33,105 nucleotides of DNA from Candidatus Palauibacter polyketidifaciens (GTDB lineage Bacteria; Gemmatimonadota; Gemmatimonadetes; Palauibacterales; Palauibacteraceae), in assembly GCF_947581785.1 (NCBI RefSeq), contig NZ_CANPVO010000050.1, forward strand, positions 1 to 33,105. Reading direction: 5' to 3'. Made by a program: the position numbers and the translations under genes. The notes under the pieces are model-generated. The model ran no database searches and was not told the origin of the DNA. It was given only the letters and a program-made list of their open reading frames with translations. Positions 1-10,398 of the stretch are shown piece by piece. The first letter of the stretch is position 1. Each line of letters opens with the position of its first letter.

Positions 1-2
1 GG

Positions 3-1706
3 ACCTCGCGGCCGCTCGCTGAAGGGAGTGCCCCGGCGATCGCGCCCGACGGACGCACGCTCGCGTTCGTCAACCGCGGCCAGATCTTCACGCTTACGCT
101 CGATGGCTCGGCGCCGCCGGGTCCACTCCTCCGCATCCGCGGGAGCGCGAGTTCGCTGGCCTGGTCCCCGGACGGTGGCCGGCTCGCCTTCGTCAGCAAC
201 CGCGGGGACCATGCGTTCGTCGGCATCTTCTCGCTGGACGACCGGTCGGTCCGCTATCTGGATCCGAGTCTGGATCGCGACGGCAGCCCCACGTGGGCGC
301 CGGACGGCTCGGCCATCGCCTACATCCGCGTCCCGAACGAGGGGGCGCAGCTGCCCTTCTCCCCGCTCCGCAGCGCCCTGCCCTGGTCCATCCGGTTGGC
401 GGACCCCGTCACCGGAGAGGCACGCGCGGTGTGGCAGGCTCCGCCCGGGCGCGGGAGCGCCTTTCAGGCCATGACCGGGCCCTCCCTGATCTGGCTCGCC
501 TCCGACCGGCTCGTCTTCCCCTGGGAACGCGAAGGGTGGCACCAGCTTTACTCCGTGCCCGTCGCGGGCGGCGAGCCGACGCACCTCACGCCGGGCGAGT
601 TCGAGGTCGAATCCGTGCTCCCTTCGCCGGACGGAGAATCCGTCTACTACGCCTCCAACGCGGGCGACATCGACCGCCGCCACGTGTGGCGGGTGACCGC
701 CGAAGGTCCGCCCGAAGCGCTGACGTCGGGAGACGGCATCGAGTGGAACCCCGCCGTCACTCCCGACGGCGTCCTCGCGTTCCTCGCCGCCGACGGCCGG
801 ACCCCGGCCCACGCCGAGGTGGCTGCGGGCGGAGAGCGGCGTCCCTTGGTCGACCGATTCATGCCGGATGCCTTCCCCTTCGAGAGCCTCGTGGAGCCAC
901 GGCAGGTGACCTTCGAGTCCGAGGACGGAGTTCTGATCCACGGACAACTCTTCCTCCCGCCCGTGTCGGTGGAGGGCGGGCGGCACCCGGCCGCGATCTT
1001 CTTTCACGGCGGGTCGAGGCGGCAGATGCTCCTCGGCTGGCACTACATGCGCTACTACCACAACGCGTACGCCCTGAACCAGTACCTAGCGAGCCGGGGC
1101 TACGTCGTCCTCTCGGTAAACTATCGCAGCGGCACCGGCTACGGGCTCGAGTTCAGGGAGGCGCTGAATTACGGCGCCCGTGGCGCGAGCGAATACCGGG
1201 ATGTCGTCGCGGCAGCGCACTTCCTCGCGGATCGGGATGATGTGGACGCGACGCGGGTCGGGCTCTGGGGCGGCTCCTACGGGGGCTACCTCACGGCCCT
1301 CGGCCTCGCGCGGAACTCGGATCTCTTCGCCGCCGGCGTCGACATCCACGGCGTCCACGACTGGAACATGGTCATCCGCAACTTCGTGCCGTCCTACCAG
1401 CCGGAGGCGCGCGAGGCCTTCGCCCGGCTCGCGTTCGAGTCCTCGCCCATGGCGTGGATCGACGGCTGGCGTTCCCCGGTGCTTCTCATCCACGGCGACG
1501 ACGACCGCAACGTGCCGTTCTCGGAATCCGTCGACCTCATCGAGTCGCTGCGGAGGCGCGGCGTCGAGGTCGAGCAACTCGTCTTCCCGGACGAGGTCCA
1601 CGGCTTCCTCCTGCACCGGAACTGGATCACCGCCTTCGAGCGGTCCGCCGAATTCATGGATGCGCACCTGCGGGAGACCCCGGCCACGGGAGGCGCGAAG
1701 CCGTGA
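3..1706 (+). CDS. S9 family prolyl oligopeptidase-type serine peptidase (5' end outside window)
   Basis: The reading frame is open from base 3, so the N-terminus lies upstream of the window; 567 residues are visible. The N-terminal half has WD40-like (PD40) beta-propeller repeats with the recurring pattern SPDGxxLAF, seen near bases 39-75, 168-195 and 288-320. The C-terminal half is an alpha/beta-hydrolase with the nucleophile serine in GGSYGG (about 1269-1286), a catalytic Asp in the HGDDDRNVPF stretch (about 1490-1515) and a catalytic His in DEVHGF (about 1590-1605). This is the architecture of the S9C acylaminoacyl-peptidase/dipeptidyl-peptidase group, which cleaves short peptides. Family members are often exported, but the signal region is not visible here. 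The stop overlaps the GTG start of the next gene, so the two are probably co-translated. Family is confident; substrate is unknown. Confidence 0.93.
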   Translation, partial: TSRPLAEGSAPAIAPDGRTLAFVNRGQIFTLTLDGSAPPGPLLRIRGSASSLAWSPDGGRLAFVSNRGDHAFVGIFSLDDRSVRYLDPSLDRDGSPTWAPDGSAIAYIRVPNEGAQLPFSPLRSALPWSIRLADPVTGEARAVWQAPPGRGSAFQAMTGPSLIWLASDRLVFPWEREGWHQLYSVPVAGGEPTHLTPGEFEVESVLPSPDGESVYYASNAGDIDRRHVWRVTAEGPPEALTSGDGIEWNPAVTPDGVLAFLAADGRTPAHAEVAAGGERRPLVDRFMPDAFPFESLVEPRQVTFESEDGVLIHGQLFLPPVSVEGGRHPAAIFFHGGSRRQMLLGWHYMRYYHNAYALNQYLASRGYVVLSVNYRSGTGYGLEFREALNYGARGASEYRDVVAAAHFLADRDDVDATRVGLWGGSYGGYLTALGLARNSDLFAAGVDIHGVHDWNMVIRNFVPSYQPEAREAFARLAFESSPMAWIDGWRSPVLLIHGDDDRNVPFSESVDLIESLRRRGVEVEQLVFPDEVHGFLLHRNWITAFERSAEFMDAHLRETPATGGAKP

Positions 1707-2482
1707 CCGCCCGCATCGCGGGACAGCTTGCGCTCGTCACGGGAGCCAGTTCGGGAATCGGCGAGGCCATCGCCCGCCGCCTGGCCGATGACGGCGCAAA
1801 CCTCGTGCTCTGGGCTCGCAGGGCGGAGCGCCTCACTCGCCTCGCGGAAGCGATCGCGGCACGGAGCGGCGTCACCGTGGACATCGGCGTCGTCGACATC
1901 CGCGACGGCGACGCGGTGCGGGAGGAGGCGGCGCGGCTCGGCGCCGCACTCGGTGTTCCCGACATCCTGGTCAACAACGCGGGCCTCGCCGCCGGCATGG
2001 CGCTCGTCCAGGACGCCGACGTCGACGACTGGGACCGGATGATCGACACGAACGTGAAGGGCCTCCTCTACGTGACGCGCGCCTTCCTCCCCGCCATGGT
2101 CGAGCGCGATTCGGGTCAGGTCGTCAACATCGGCAGCATCACCGGCCGACAGGTCTATCCCGGCGGGACCGTGTACGCCGCCACGAAGTACGCCGTGCAG
2201 GCGATCACCGAGGGGACGAACCTGGATGTCCTCGGCACGGGCGTCCGGGTGTCGGGCGTCCACCCGGGTCTCGTCGAGACGGAGTTCGCGCTCGTGCGCT
2301 TCAAGGGCGACGAGAACCGCGCGCGAGCCACCTACGAGGGCGTGGAATCCCTCACCGGGGCGGACGTCGCCGAGGTCGTGTCCTACGTCGTGAACGCCCC
2401 GCCCAACATCAACCTGGCCGATGTTGTCGTGTTCGGGCCAGCACAGGGGAGCGTCCACCACTTCCACCGCGACGGGGGCTGA
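1703..2482 (+). CDS. SDR family NAD(P)-dependent oxidoreductase
   Basis: A 259-residue classical short-chain dehydrogenase. It has the Rossmann motif TGASSGIG (residues 13-20), NNAG (91-94) and the catalytic set Ser145, Tyr158 and Lys162 (YAATK), followed by the usual HPGLVETEF segment. An arginine pair after the second strand (WARRAERL) suggests a preference for NADP. The layout resembles YdfG-type hydroxy-acid (serine/3-hydroxypropionate) dehydrogenases, but the exact substrate cannot be read from sequence. GTG was chosen as start because it gives the TGASSGIG motif its normal distance from the N-terminus and overlaps the upstream stop codon (GTGA), which points to coupling with the peptidase gene. 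Confidence 0.93.
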   Translation: MTARIAGQLALVTGASSGIGEAIARRLADDGANLVLWARRAERLTRLAEAIAARSGVTVDIGVVDIRDGDAVREEAARLGAALGVPDILVNNAGLAAGMALVQDADVDDWDRMIDTNVKGLLYVTRAFLPAMVERDSGQVVNIGSITGRQVYPGGTVYAATKYAVQAITEGTNLDVLGTGVRVSGVHPGLVETEFALVRFKGDENRARATYEGVESLTGADVAEVVSYVVNAPPNINLADVVVFGPAQGSVHHFHRDGG

Positions 2483-2495
2483 GCCTCCACCTCCC

Positions 2496-2524
2496 TTGCG
2501 TCGTTCCGATATATCGGGTACTAT
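2496..2524 (+). promoter_or_regulatory. Predicted sigma-70-type promoter for the PadR operon
   Basis: A TTGCGT hexamer (2496-2501) and a TACTAT hexamer (2519-2524) are separated by exactly 17 bp, a good match to a housekeeping -35/-10 pair in otherwise GC-rich DNA. The element lies just upstream of the PadR start and is overlapped by two palindromes. The assignment is by inspection only. Confidence 0.5.
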
Positions 2525-2537
2525 TTCGATATATCGA
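2506..2537. promoter_or_regulatory. Twin 12-bp palindromes, predicted PadR operator
   Basis: Two perfect palindromes share the core CGATATATCG: CCGATATATCGG at 2506-2517 and TCGATATATCGA at 2526-2537. Their centres are 20 bp apart, about two helical turns, so two dimers could sit on the same DNA face. The first fills the -35/-10 spacer and the second starts right after the -10 element, which is ideal for repression. Autoregulation by the adjacent PadR protein is inferred. Confidence 0.6.
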
Positions 2538-2563
2538 GACCGGTCGGAAGCGGGGGAGGTTGG

Positions 2564-3142
2564 ATGTTCACGAGCAAGGATGGATTCGGCGCCTGGGCAA
2601 ACTGCAGCGGCCCGGGCGTTTTTCGTTTCGGCGGAGGACTCGCGGGCAATCGGCGCGTAGTTCGGAAGGGGGAGTTGAAGTTCGTTCTCCTCCGCCTCCT
2701 CTCCGACGAACCCATGCATGGCTACGAGCTGATGCGGCGGCTGGAGGAGGAGTCCGGCGGCCTCTACACGCCGAGTCCGGGCTCCGTCTACCCTACCCTG
2801 CAGTTGCTCGAGGACCAGGGGTACGTGTCGTCGACACAGGAAGACGGGAAGCGCGTCTACCAGCTAACGGCCGCGGGCCGCGACTTCCTCCGGGAGCACC
2901 GCTCCCGCACCCGTGACATTTTCGGCCGCTTCGTCAACATGGGCGAGCGCTTCACGGGGTCCGCGATGCGGGACGTGACGCGTTCGTTCATTCACCTCGC
3001 CCAGGTGAGCTTTGAGCGCGCGACGGGCGGACAGGGTGATCCCGAGACGCTTGCAAGAGTGAAATCGATCCTGGACCGCGCGGCGCGCGAGATCGAGAGC
3101 GCGTGGCCGGAGCCCGGGCCCGCAGCCTCACGGGAGGGTTGA
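2564..3142 (+). CDS. PadR family transcriptional regulator (YqjI-like)
   Basis: A 192-residue regulator. After a Gly/aromatic N-terminal leader (residues 1-35) comes the PadR winged helix: KGELKFVLLRLLSDEPMHGYE, then SPGSVYPTLQLLEDQGYV (about 71-88) and a wing with GKRVYQLTAAGR (about 95-106). The C-terminal part is helical, as expected for the dimerisation region. The leader plus GEL.xVLL pattern is the layout of YqjI-type PadR proteins, but this leader lacks the His/Cys-rich metal-binding stretch of E. coli YqjI. The ATG is preceded by GGGGGAGG (about 2552-2559). It has its own promoter with two palindromes and sits 3 bp upstream of the next gene, so it probably controls this two-gene operon. 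The ligand is unknown. Confidence 0.9.
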   Translation: MFTSKDGFGAWANCSGPGVFRFGGGLAGNRRVVRKGELKFVLLRLLSDEPMHGYELMRRLEEESGGLYTPSPGSVYPTLQLLEDQGYVSSTQEDGKRVYQLTAAGRDFLREHRSRTRDIFGRFVNMGERFTGSAMRDVTRSFIHLAQVSFERATGGQGDPETLARVKSILDRAAREIESAWPEPGPAASREG

Positions 3143-3145
3143 GCG

Positions 3146-3643
3146 ATGTTCGAGATCGTCTTCCTGGGAGGCATCGCCGCGGTGATCTACCGTAAACGGG
3201 TGCGCGCCGGCGACTGGAGTCGGGGCGACCTCCACCGCGTCCTCGTCGGCGTGGGTCGCGTCGTGAGCCGCGCGATGGCGACCCTGTTGAAATCCTGGCC
3301 CGGCCTCCTGCGACAGTGCGCGGCCGATGTGAAGAGCCTTGCGCGCGACATGACGGGCGTCGTCCGGGTCGGGATCCGGCGTCCGCGCGCCCGCCGGGTC
3401 CGGCACTCGCGCGTCGAGGTGCCCGCGGCGGAGGTTGCCGCGCCGGCCGAAGCCGCGACGAGGGCGGAGAGCCGGATCTTCTCCCGACTCCAGCGCCGCT
3501 ACGTCGCCGGCAGGATCAGCTTCTCCGAGTACGTGGAGGGAGTACGGCGCCTCCGAGGAGAAGGCGCCGCATTCCCGGGACCGGGCGGCACGGCCCCGCC
3601 GCCCTCGGACGGCGAGGCCGGGAGGCTGGTGGCGGAGCGCTGA
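3146..3643 (+). CDS. Small protein with C-terminal SHOCT-like motif
   Basis: A 165-residue protein that I cannot assign to a characterised function. It begins with a short hydrophobic segment (residues 3-14), then a basic amphipathic region (20-90), an Ala/Glu-rich linker (91-108) and a final conserved-looking segment FSRLQRRYVAGRISFSEY (about 112-129). The last part matches the pattern of SHOCT domains: two short helices with a Gly-Xaa-Ile turn, usually near the C-terminus of bacterial membrane-linked proteins. A Pro/Gly-rich tail follows. The start is 3 bp after the PadR stop, so the two genes are co-transcribed, and the protein may be an effector or accessory of the PadR circuit. The SHOCT call is by eye. 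Confidence 0.7.
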   Translation: MFEIVFLGGIAAVIYRKRVRAGDWSRGDLHRVLVGVGRVVSRAMATLLKSWPGLLRQCAADVKSLARDMTGVVRVGIRRPRARRVRHSRVEVPAAEVAAPAEAATRAESRIFSRLQRRYVAGRISFSEYVEGVRRLRGEGAAFPGPGGTAPPPSDGEAGRLVAER

Positions 3644-3676
3644 CCGCCCCGAGCCACCGCCGGGCGGAGCGCCAGC

Positions 3677-5368
<1,692 letters not shown>

Positions 5369-5626
5369 GCGTTGTCCCCGTTAGCGACGAGTGTGCCGGT
5401 GTCGTGAGAGGCCGGCTGAGTTTGGCCCCCAGCCGCTGACGCTGCAACGGGTGGGGTCGCGGACGAGGCGGGCCCGAGTCCGGCAGGGGGGCGCTCACGG
5501 GTGTGTCCCGCACGGCCCGGTGCGGTAACTTCGTTCGCGCTTCGGGATACGGCACCAGGGCCCCGCTGCGCCCCGACCTTCGGCAGCGACGAGAAACCCC
5601 GCAGAAGCAAGGAGACAAGGACCGAC

Positions 5627-7783
5627 GTGGGTCCAGACGACAGAATCCCCGACCGCCTCGGGAGGCTGTGGGAACTCGCGAACGACCTCTCGTGGACATG
5701 GAATCCGGAGGCGCCGGCCCTCTTCCGGGCCATCGATCTGCCGCTCTGGCGCCGCACGCGGCACAACCCCGTGGCGCTGTTGCGGACCGTCGGGGACGCG
5801 CGATTGCATGAACTGGCCGCTGACGACGGGTTCCTGCGCCGGTACGACGCGGCGTGCCACGCACTGGACACGCTGCGGGGCGGCGGGGCGGGCCCGGCAT
5901 CCGCCTGGTTCGTCCGGAGCTACCCCGAGTTCGCCGAGAGTCCCGTGGCGTACTTCTGCGCGGAATTCGCGTTGCACGAGTCCATCCCCATCTACTCCGG
6001 GGGACTCGGCGTGCTCGCGGGGGATCACCTCAAGGCGGCGGCGGAACTGGGAGTCCCCCTCGTCGGGGTCGGGCTGATGTATGCGCACGGTTATTTCGAC
6101 CAGACCCTGGGGTCGGACGGCTGGCAGGAAGATGCGGACGACCCGCTCGACCCCGACCTGACGCCGCTGGAGCGGCTGCGCGGCGCGGATGGCGTCCCGT
6201 GGCTCGCTTCGATCCGGGGCGGGGGGCGCCGCATCCGTATCGGGGTCTGGAGGCTGCGCGTCGGGCGCGTCTCGCTGTACCTCCTCGACACGGACCTCGA
6301 GGAGAACGACCCCGTGGACCGCGGCCTCTCCCACCAGCTCTACGCGGGCGGCGCGGATCACCGGCTGCGGCAGGAAGCGATCCTCGGCGCCGGCGGCGTG
6401 CGGGTGCTCGCCGCGCTCGGGATCGAGCCCGGGGCATGGCACGCGAACGAGGGACACGCCGCGTTCATGATGGTGGAGCGCGTGCGCCGGCTGATGCGGG
6501 ACGGCACGTCCTTCGCGGACGCGGTGTCCCGGGTGCGCGCCTCGACCGTCTTCACCACGCATACGCCCGTCCCGGCGGGTCACGACGTGTTCTCCCACGC
6601 GCAGATTCGCGAATGGATCGGCGAGACGTTCTGGGAGGAGATCCCTCACCGCGAGGAGTTGCTGGGACTCGGTCTTCACCCGGACGACGAGGCGCAGGAC
6701 CGGTTTCACATGACGGCGGCGGCGATCCGGCTGTCGCGGCGGGTCAACGGCGTTTCCGCGCGGCACGGGCGCGTGAGCCGCGAAATCTGGCGCGGCCTCT
6801 GGGACGGCCGGGCGGCCGGAGAGGTGCCGATCCGGCACGTGACGAACGGAGTGCACCTCGCCACGTGGATGAGCGACGACATCGCCGGCCTCCTGGACGA
6901 TTGGCTCCCCGCCGGATGGCGACGGTGCCCGGGCGACGAGGCGATGTGGCGCGCGGTGCGCGACGTTCCCGCCGAGGCGCTGTGGCGAGTGCGACGCGGG
7001 CTCAAACTCCGGCTCCTCGATCTGATGCGCGACGAGGCGCGACGCAGGTGGCGCGGCCACTGGCCGGAATCGGCGCACCTCGCGGGAGCCGGCACGCTGA
7101 TGAGCCCCGAGCCGCTCACGATCGGATTCGCGCGTCGTTTCGCCACCTACAAGCGCGCGGACCTCATCTTCCGCGACCGCGACCGCCTCCTCGCGCTGCT
7201 CTCGGACCCCGCCCGGCCCGTGCAGGTGATCTTTGCCGGGAAGGCGCATCCGCGCGACGACGACGGCAAGCGCGTTCTCCAGCGCGTGTACGAGCATACC
7301 CGCGATCCGGAGTTCGAGGGGAGAATCGCCTTCCTCGAGAACTACGGACTCCATGCGGCGCATGGTCTCGTCGAGGGCGTCGACCTGTGGCTCAACCTTC
7401 CCCGGATCCCGCTGGAAGCGAGCGGGACGAGCGGGATGAAGGCCGCTCTCAACGGCGTTCCGCAGCTCGCGACGGCGGACGGCTGGTGGGAGGAGGGGTT
7501 CGAGGGGGACAACGGGTGGATCATCCCGCCCGCGCCCGCCACGGTGAGCGAGGAGGAGGTGGACGAGCACGACGCCGAGCACCTCTTCCGGCTCCTGGCG
7601 GAGGACGTCATCCCTCTCTATTACGAGCGGCCCGGCGCAGGCTCGGGGGATGACGCTCCCGCAGGCTGGCTTGCACATGCGCGGCGCGCGATCGAGGTGG
7701 CCGGCGCGCGATTCACGGCAGGCCGCATGGTGCGGGATTACGCGCGGGACTTCTACGTCCCGTCGCTGCGCGGGGACGCCTGA
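5627..7783 (+). CDS. glgP: Alpha-glucan phosphorylase (GT35, short type)
   Basis: A 718-residue GT35 enzyme that releases glucose-1-phosphate from alpha-1,4-glucans using pyridoxal phosphate. The N-terminus (RLGRLWELANDLSWTWNPE) is the DUF3417 segment typical of the short bacterial/archaeal glucan phosphorylases. The pattern EASGTSGMKAALNG contains the PLP-binding lysine (Lys605), and WHANEGHAAF (about 270-279) and the GFARRFATYKRADL segment are also family hallmarks. GTG at 5627 was chosen because AAGGAGA (about 5609-5615) lies upstream and the family N-terminus begins right after it; a longer frame back to 5501 would add about 42 unlikely residues. Related genes for glycogen synthesis lie at 16847-23872, separated by the ATP-grasp block. 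Confidence 0.93.
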   Translation: MGPDDRIPDRLGRLWELANDLSWTWNPEAPALFRAIDLPLWRRTRHNPVALLRTVGDARLHELAADDGFLRRYDAACHALDTLRGGGAGPASAWFVRSYPEFAESPVAYFCAEFALHESIPIYSGGLGVLAGDHLKAAAELGVPLVGVGLMYAHGYFDQTLGSDGWQEDADDPLDPDLTPLERLRGADGVPWLASIRGGGRRIRIGVWRLRVGRVSLYLLDTDLEENDPVDRGLSHQLYAGGADHRLRQEAILGAGGVRVLAALGIEPGAWHANEGHAAFMMVERVRRLMRDGTSFADAVSRVRASTVFTTHTPVPAGHDVFSHAQIREWIGETFWEEIPHREELLGLGLHPDDEAQDRFHMTAAAIRLSRRVNGVSARHGRVSREIWRGLWDGRAAGEVPIRHVTNGVHLATWMSDDIAGLLDDWLPAGWRRCPGDEAMWRAVRDVPAEALWRVRRGLKLRLLDLMRDEARRRWRGHWPESAHLAGAGTLMSPEPLTIGFARRFATYKRADLIFRDRDRLLALLSDPARPVQVIFAGKAHPRDDDGKRVLQRVYEHTRDPEFEGRIAFLENYGLHAAHGLVEGVDLWLNLPRIPLEASGTSGMKAALNGVPQLATADGWWEEGFEGDNGWIIPPAPATVSEEEVDEHDAEHLFRLLAEDVIPLYYERPGAGSGDDAPAGWLAHARRAIEVAGARFTAGRMVRDYARDFYVPSLRGDA

Positions 7784-7812
7784 CGCGACCCCCCCCGGCA
7801 GCCTGTGGGTAG

Positions 7813-9030
7813 CTAGGCAGCGTAGAGTTGCAGGCGCGTCGCGAACTCGCCGGCGATCGCCTCCAGCGCCTCGAGGTCCGGGTGGCGGAGGAAGATCATC
7901 CCGTCGGAGACGAGCGTGGCCTGCCAGTTCCGCCGGGGTGATCCGACCGGGAGCAGATCCAGGCTGCACACCCGCTCGCCGTACTCCTGGAGCAGCGGGC
8001 CGAGCCCCTCGATGCGCTGGATCCGACCCTGTCCGCGCGCCCGCTTGACGATCCAGCAGGCGTTGTACTTCCGTTCCACCGGCTGCGACCACGTCGCGTG
8101 CACGACGCCTTCGGCCCACCCGCGATAGGTGTCGATATCGCTCGCGAAGTTGATGAGGTCGACCGTCCGCACGCCGGGAGGCCTCGCGGCGATTTCGCCG
8201 AACACGGCCTCTCCGTCCGCCGTCCGGTACCACTCCATGTGCGTGTAGCCGGTCTCGAATCCGAGTGCGGCGAGCACGGCGAACCCCATCTCGCGTCCGG
8301 GGGCGAGGTCATCCGCCTCCACGTCGCGCAGCGCATACGTGATGGGGCTGAGCCACTCGTGCGTCTTCGACTCGAGCGCGCGGGGCCAGTAGCGGCAAAT
8401 GTTGTAGTGCGCGACGACGCCTCCAACCGTGACCGTGTCGAAGGTCATGTCCTCGCCCTCGATGAACTCCTCGACCGTGACCTGGGGGACGTGCCGAAGG
8501 GCGGGAAGGACCCGCTCCAGGTCCCGCGCCGAATCGACCCGGTGGGTGTCGGCCGAGCCGGCGCCGGCGACGGGCTTCACGATGAGCGGGAAGCCCACGC
8601 GCTCCGCGACCTCGCGGCACTCGGCGCTGCTCGTGGCCCTCCCGTGACGCGGCGTCCGGATCCCGGCGCCGTCGAGGACGTCCTTCATCACTTCCTTGTC
8701 GCGGAAGGGGAGCGTCTGCTCGACCGTCGGCCCCGGCAGCTCCAGCATCTCCCGCAGCCGCGCCGCGAGGATCATGAAGGGTTCCCACAGACACTCCACG
8801 CGGTCGATCCGGGTTCTCGCGGCGAGCGCGGCGACCTGCTGCATCACGTCCGCCTCATCCGCAAGCGATCTGACCTGCAGATGGTTGGACACGCTCGTCC
8901 GGGCGACCTCGGGCAGCGCGGCCGCCGGCTGATCGCCGAGGCCGATGACCGTCGCGCCCACTTCCGCGAGCCCGCACGTGAAATACGTCATCTCGGCCGG
9001 GTAGCCCGGCGAAATCATCAATACGTTCAT
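7813..9030 (-). CDS. ATP-grasp domain protein A1, probable carboxylate-amine ligase
   Basis: A 405-residue ATP-grasp enzyme. Residues 1-105 form a Rossmann-like pre-grasp domain (MNVLMISPGY at the start). The ATP-grasp core has RDKEVMKD (110-117), the nucleotide-binding lysine Lys152 in FPLIVKPVAGAG, VEEFIEGED (186-194), and the metal ligands Glu266 (HMEWY) and Glu279 in GEIAARPPG, with Arg283 as the usual substrate/phosphate arginine. Such enzymes join a carboxylate to an amine through an acyl-phosphate; L-amino-acid ligases and PurK-type enzymes share this fold. ATG at 9030 starts the Rossmann strand directly. It lies 20 nt downstream of A2 and is paralogous to A2 and A3. Substrate unknown. 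Confidence 0.9.
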   Translation of the reverse strand: MNVLMISPGYPAEMTYFTCGLAEVGATVIGLGDQPAAALPEVARTSVSNHLQVRSLADEADVMQQVAALAARTRIDRVECLWEPFMILAARLREMLELPGPTVEQTLPFRDKEVMKDVLDGAGIRTPRHGRATSSAECREVAERVGFPLIVKPVAGAGSADTHRVDSARDLERVLPALRHVPQVTVEEFIEGEDMTFDTVTVGGVVAHYNICRYWPRALESKTHEWLSPITYALRDVEADDLAPGREMGFAVLAALGFETGYTHMEWYRTADGEAVFGEIAARPPGVRTVDLINFASDIDTYRGWAEGVVHATWSQPVERKYNACWIVKRARGQGRIQRIEGLGPLLQEYGERVCSLDLLPVGSPRRNWQATLVSDGMIFLRHPDLEALEAIAGEFATRLQLYAA

Positions 9031-9050
9031 GGTTCCGTTGAGTTGTTCCG

Positions 9051-10274
9051 TTACGTGGCGAGTTCCACCCGTACGCGGGTGATGATCCGCCCCAGCGCCT
9101 CCTCGACGACCTCGGTGCGCGGGTGGCGGACGATGATGTAGCCCTCTCCCTCGTAGGACGCGCTCTGCGCCTGTCCCGCGCGGGGGAGGCGCCACTCCAC
9201 GCAGAGCGGCCCAAGGTCTTTCGCGATCTCCTCGATGCCGGCCACCCGTCGCACGGAGCCCCGGCCCTGTCCCCGGAGGTAGGCCGCGCCGGCCGCGTAG
9301 GGGCGGGGCGGAGGATCGAATTCGTCGAAGACCAGGAGGTGGGCCCAGGCCCGGTAGAGGTCGAAGTCGTGCGCCTGCGAGATCAGCGTGACGAACTGGG
9401 CGCCCGGCGGTCGGGCCCCGACTTCGGAGATCGCCACCGAACCGTCGGGCCGCCGGAACCACTCCATGTGGCTCAGCCCCGTCTCCATCCCGAGCGAATC
9501 GAGCGCCGGCCCGGCGACGCGCCGGATCTCCGCGTACCGGGGCGAATCGACTTTCCGCGGAAGGAGGACGCACCACTGGATCCACGGCTCGCGCAGCACC
9601 TCGAGCGGCGAAGGCAGGTAGTGGTTGATCGAATGCCAGACAAGGCGGCCGCCGATCGAGACCGCGTCGAAGGAATGCTCTTCGCCCACGACGAACTCCT
9701 CGACGAGCGTCGGCCGTTCGGCGCTCGGCCGCGACATCGCGATCGCCGCGCGCAGCTGCTCCGCCGTTTCGACGCGGAACGTGCCGCGGGCGCCGGAGCC
9801 GGCCGGAGGCTTCACGATCAGCGGGAAGCCCGTCGCATCCGAGAAGGCCGTCGCCTCGTCACCGTCGCGGACCAGCGCATGCCGGGCGCAGGGCAGGCCA
9901 TGCGCTCGGAGCACGTCCTTCATGCGGGACTTGTCGCGGAAGTTGTCCGCGGCCCCCGCGCCCATCCCCGGGATGCCGAGCGCATCACGCAGTTCCCCGA
10001 GCGGCACCTGAAGCTCCTCGAGCGCGCCCAGCAGACGGTCGATCCCCCCGAGTTCGGCGGAGAGTCTCCGCAGCCCGATGTGGATGCCCTCCGCCGACAG
10101 CGCGTCCTCGACCCGGACGTGCGCCGCGATGCTCCGCCGCAGGGAGGCGGGCGTTCGCTCGAGCGGTTCCTGCGTCACGACCCCGAGGCGCACGCCGGCG
10201 AGCCCCGCGGCGGCCTCCAGAAAACGCAGCGTGGTAGGGAGATAGAACGGGGCGACGAATGCGACGTTGGGCAT
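9051..10274 (-). CDS. ATP-grasp domain protein A2, probable carboxylate-amine ligase
   Basis: A 407-residue paralogue of A1 and A3. The pre-grasp domain occupies residues 1-105. The core shows NFRDKSRMKDVL (111-122), Lys155 in FPLIVKPPAGSGARGT, VEEFVVGEEHSFD (191-203), and the metal ligands Glu271 (SHMEWF) and Glu284 in ISEVGARPPGA, with Arg288. The N-terminal domain differs from A1 and A3 more than the core does, as expected if the paralogues bind different acceptors or donors. The ATG is preceded by a GGAAGA ribosome site (about 10278-10283). It is the first gene of a two-gene minus-strand unit, divergent from A3 with a 124-bp spacer. Function beyond ATP-dependent ligation is inferred. Confidence 0.9.
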   Translation of the reverse strand: MPNVAFVAPFYLPTTLRFLEAAAGLAGVRLGVVTQEPLERTPASLRRSIAAHVRVEDALSAEGIHIGLRRLSAELGGIDRLLGALEELQVPLGELRDALGIPGMGAGAADNFRDKSRMKDVLRAHGLPCARHALVRDGDEATAFSDATGFPLIVKPPAGSGARGTFRVETAEQLRAAIAMSRPSAERPTLVEEFVVGEEHSFDAVSIGGRLVWHSINHYLPSPLEVLREPWIQWCVLLPRKVDSPRYAEIRRVAGPALDSLGMETGLSHMEWFRRPDGSVAISEVGARPPGAQFVTLISQAHDFDLYRAWAHLLVFDEFDPPPRPYAAGAAYLRGQGRGSVRRVAGIEEIAKDLGPLCVEWRLPRAGQAQSASYEGEGYIIVRHPRTEVVEEALGRIITRVRVELAT

Positions 10275-10341
10275 GGATCTTCCAGGTTGCCGCGACGGGC
10301 CGGACGGCCGCCGCCGGACGGGCTGGCGTTCGAGCGCAGGG

Positions 10342-10370
10342 ACTGTACTATGTCGGGCCCCCAAAGTGAA
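10342..10370 (-). promoter_or_regulatory. Possible promoter for the minus-strand ATP-grasp pair
   Basis: Read on the minus strand, TTCACT (10370-10365) and TACAGT (10347-10342) are 17 bp apart, each matching 4 of 6 consensus bases. They lie in the 124-bp spacer between A2 and A3. A TACTAT hexamer on the plus strand (10346-10351) overlaps it and could serve A3, but I see no good matching -35. Weak call. Confidence 0.3.
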
Positions 10371-10398
10371 GTTTTTCCCACGAGTCGCTGGCGAAGTA

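Noticed and set aside
5501..5626. N-terminal extension of glgP to an upstream start
   Set aside because: The extra residues do not look like the family; GTG at 5627 has a good ribosome site and fits the DUF3417 start.
5495..8233. Long minus-strand frame of 912 codons opposite glgP
   Set aside because: It covers the well-supported phosphorylase on the other strand and runs into A1 out of frame; no motifs.
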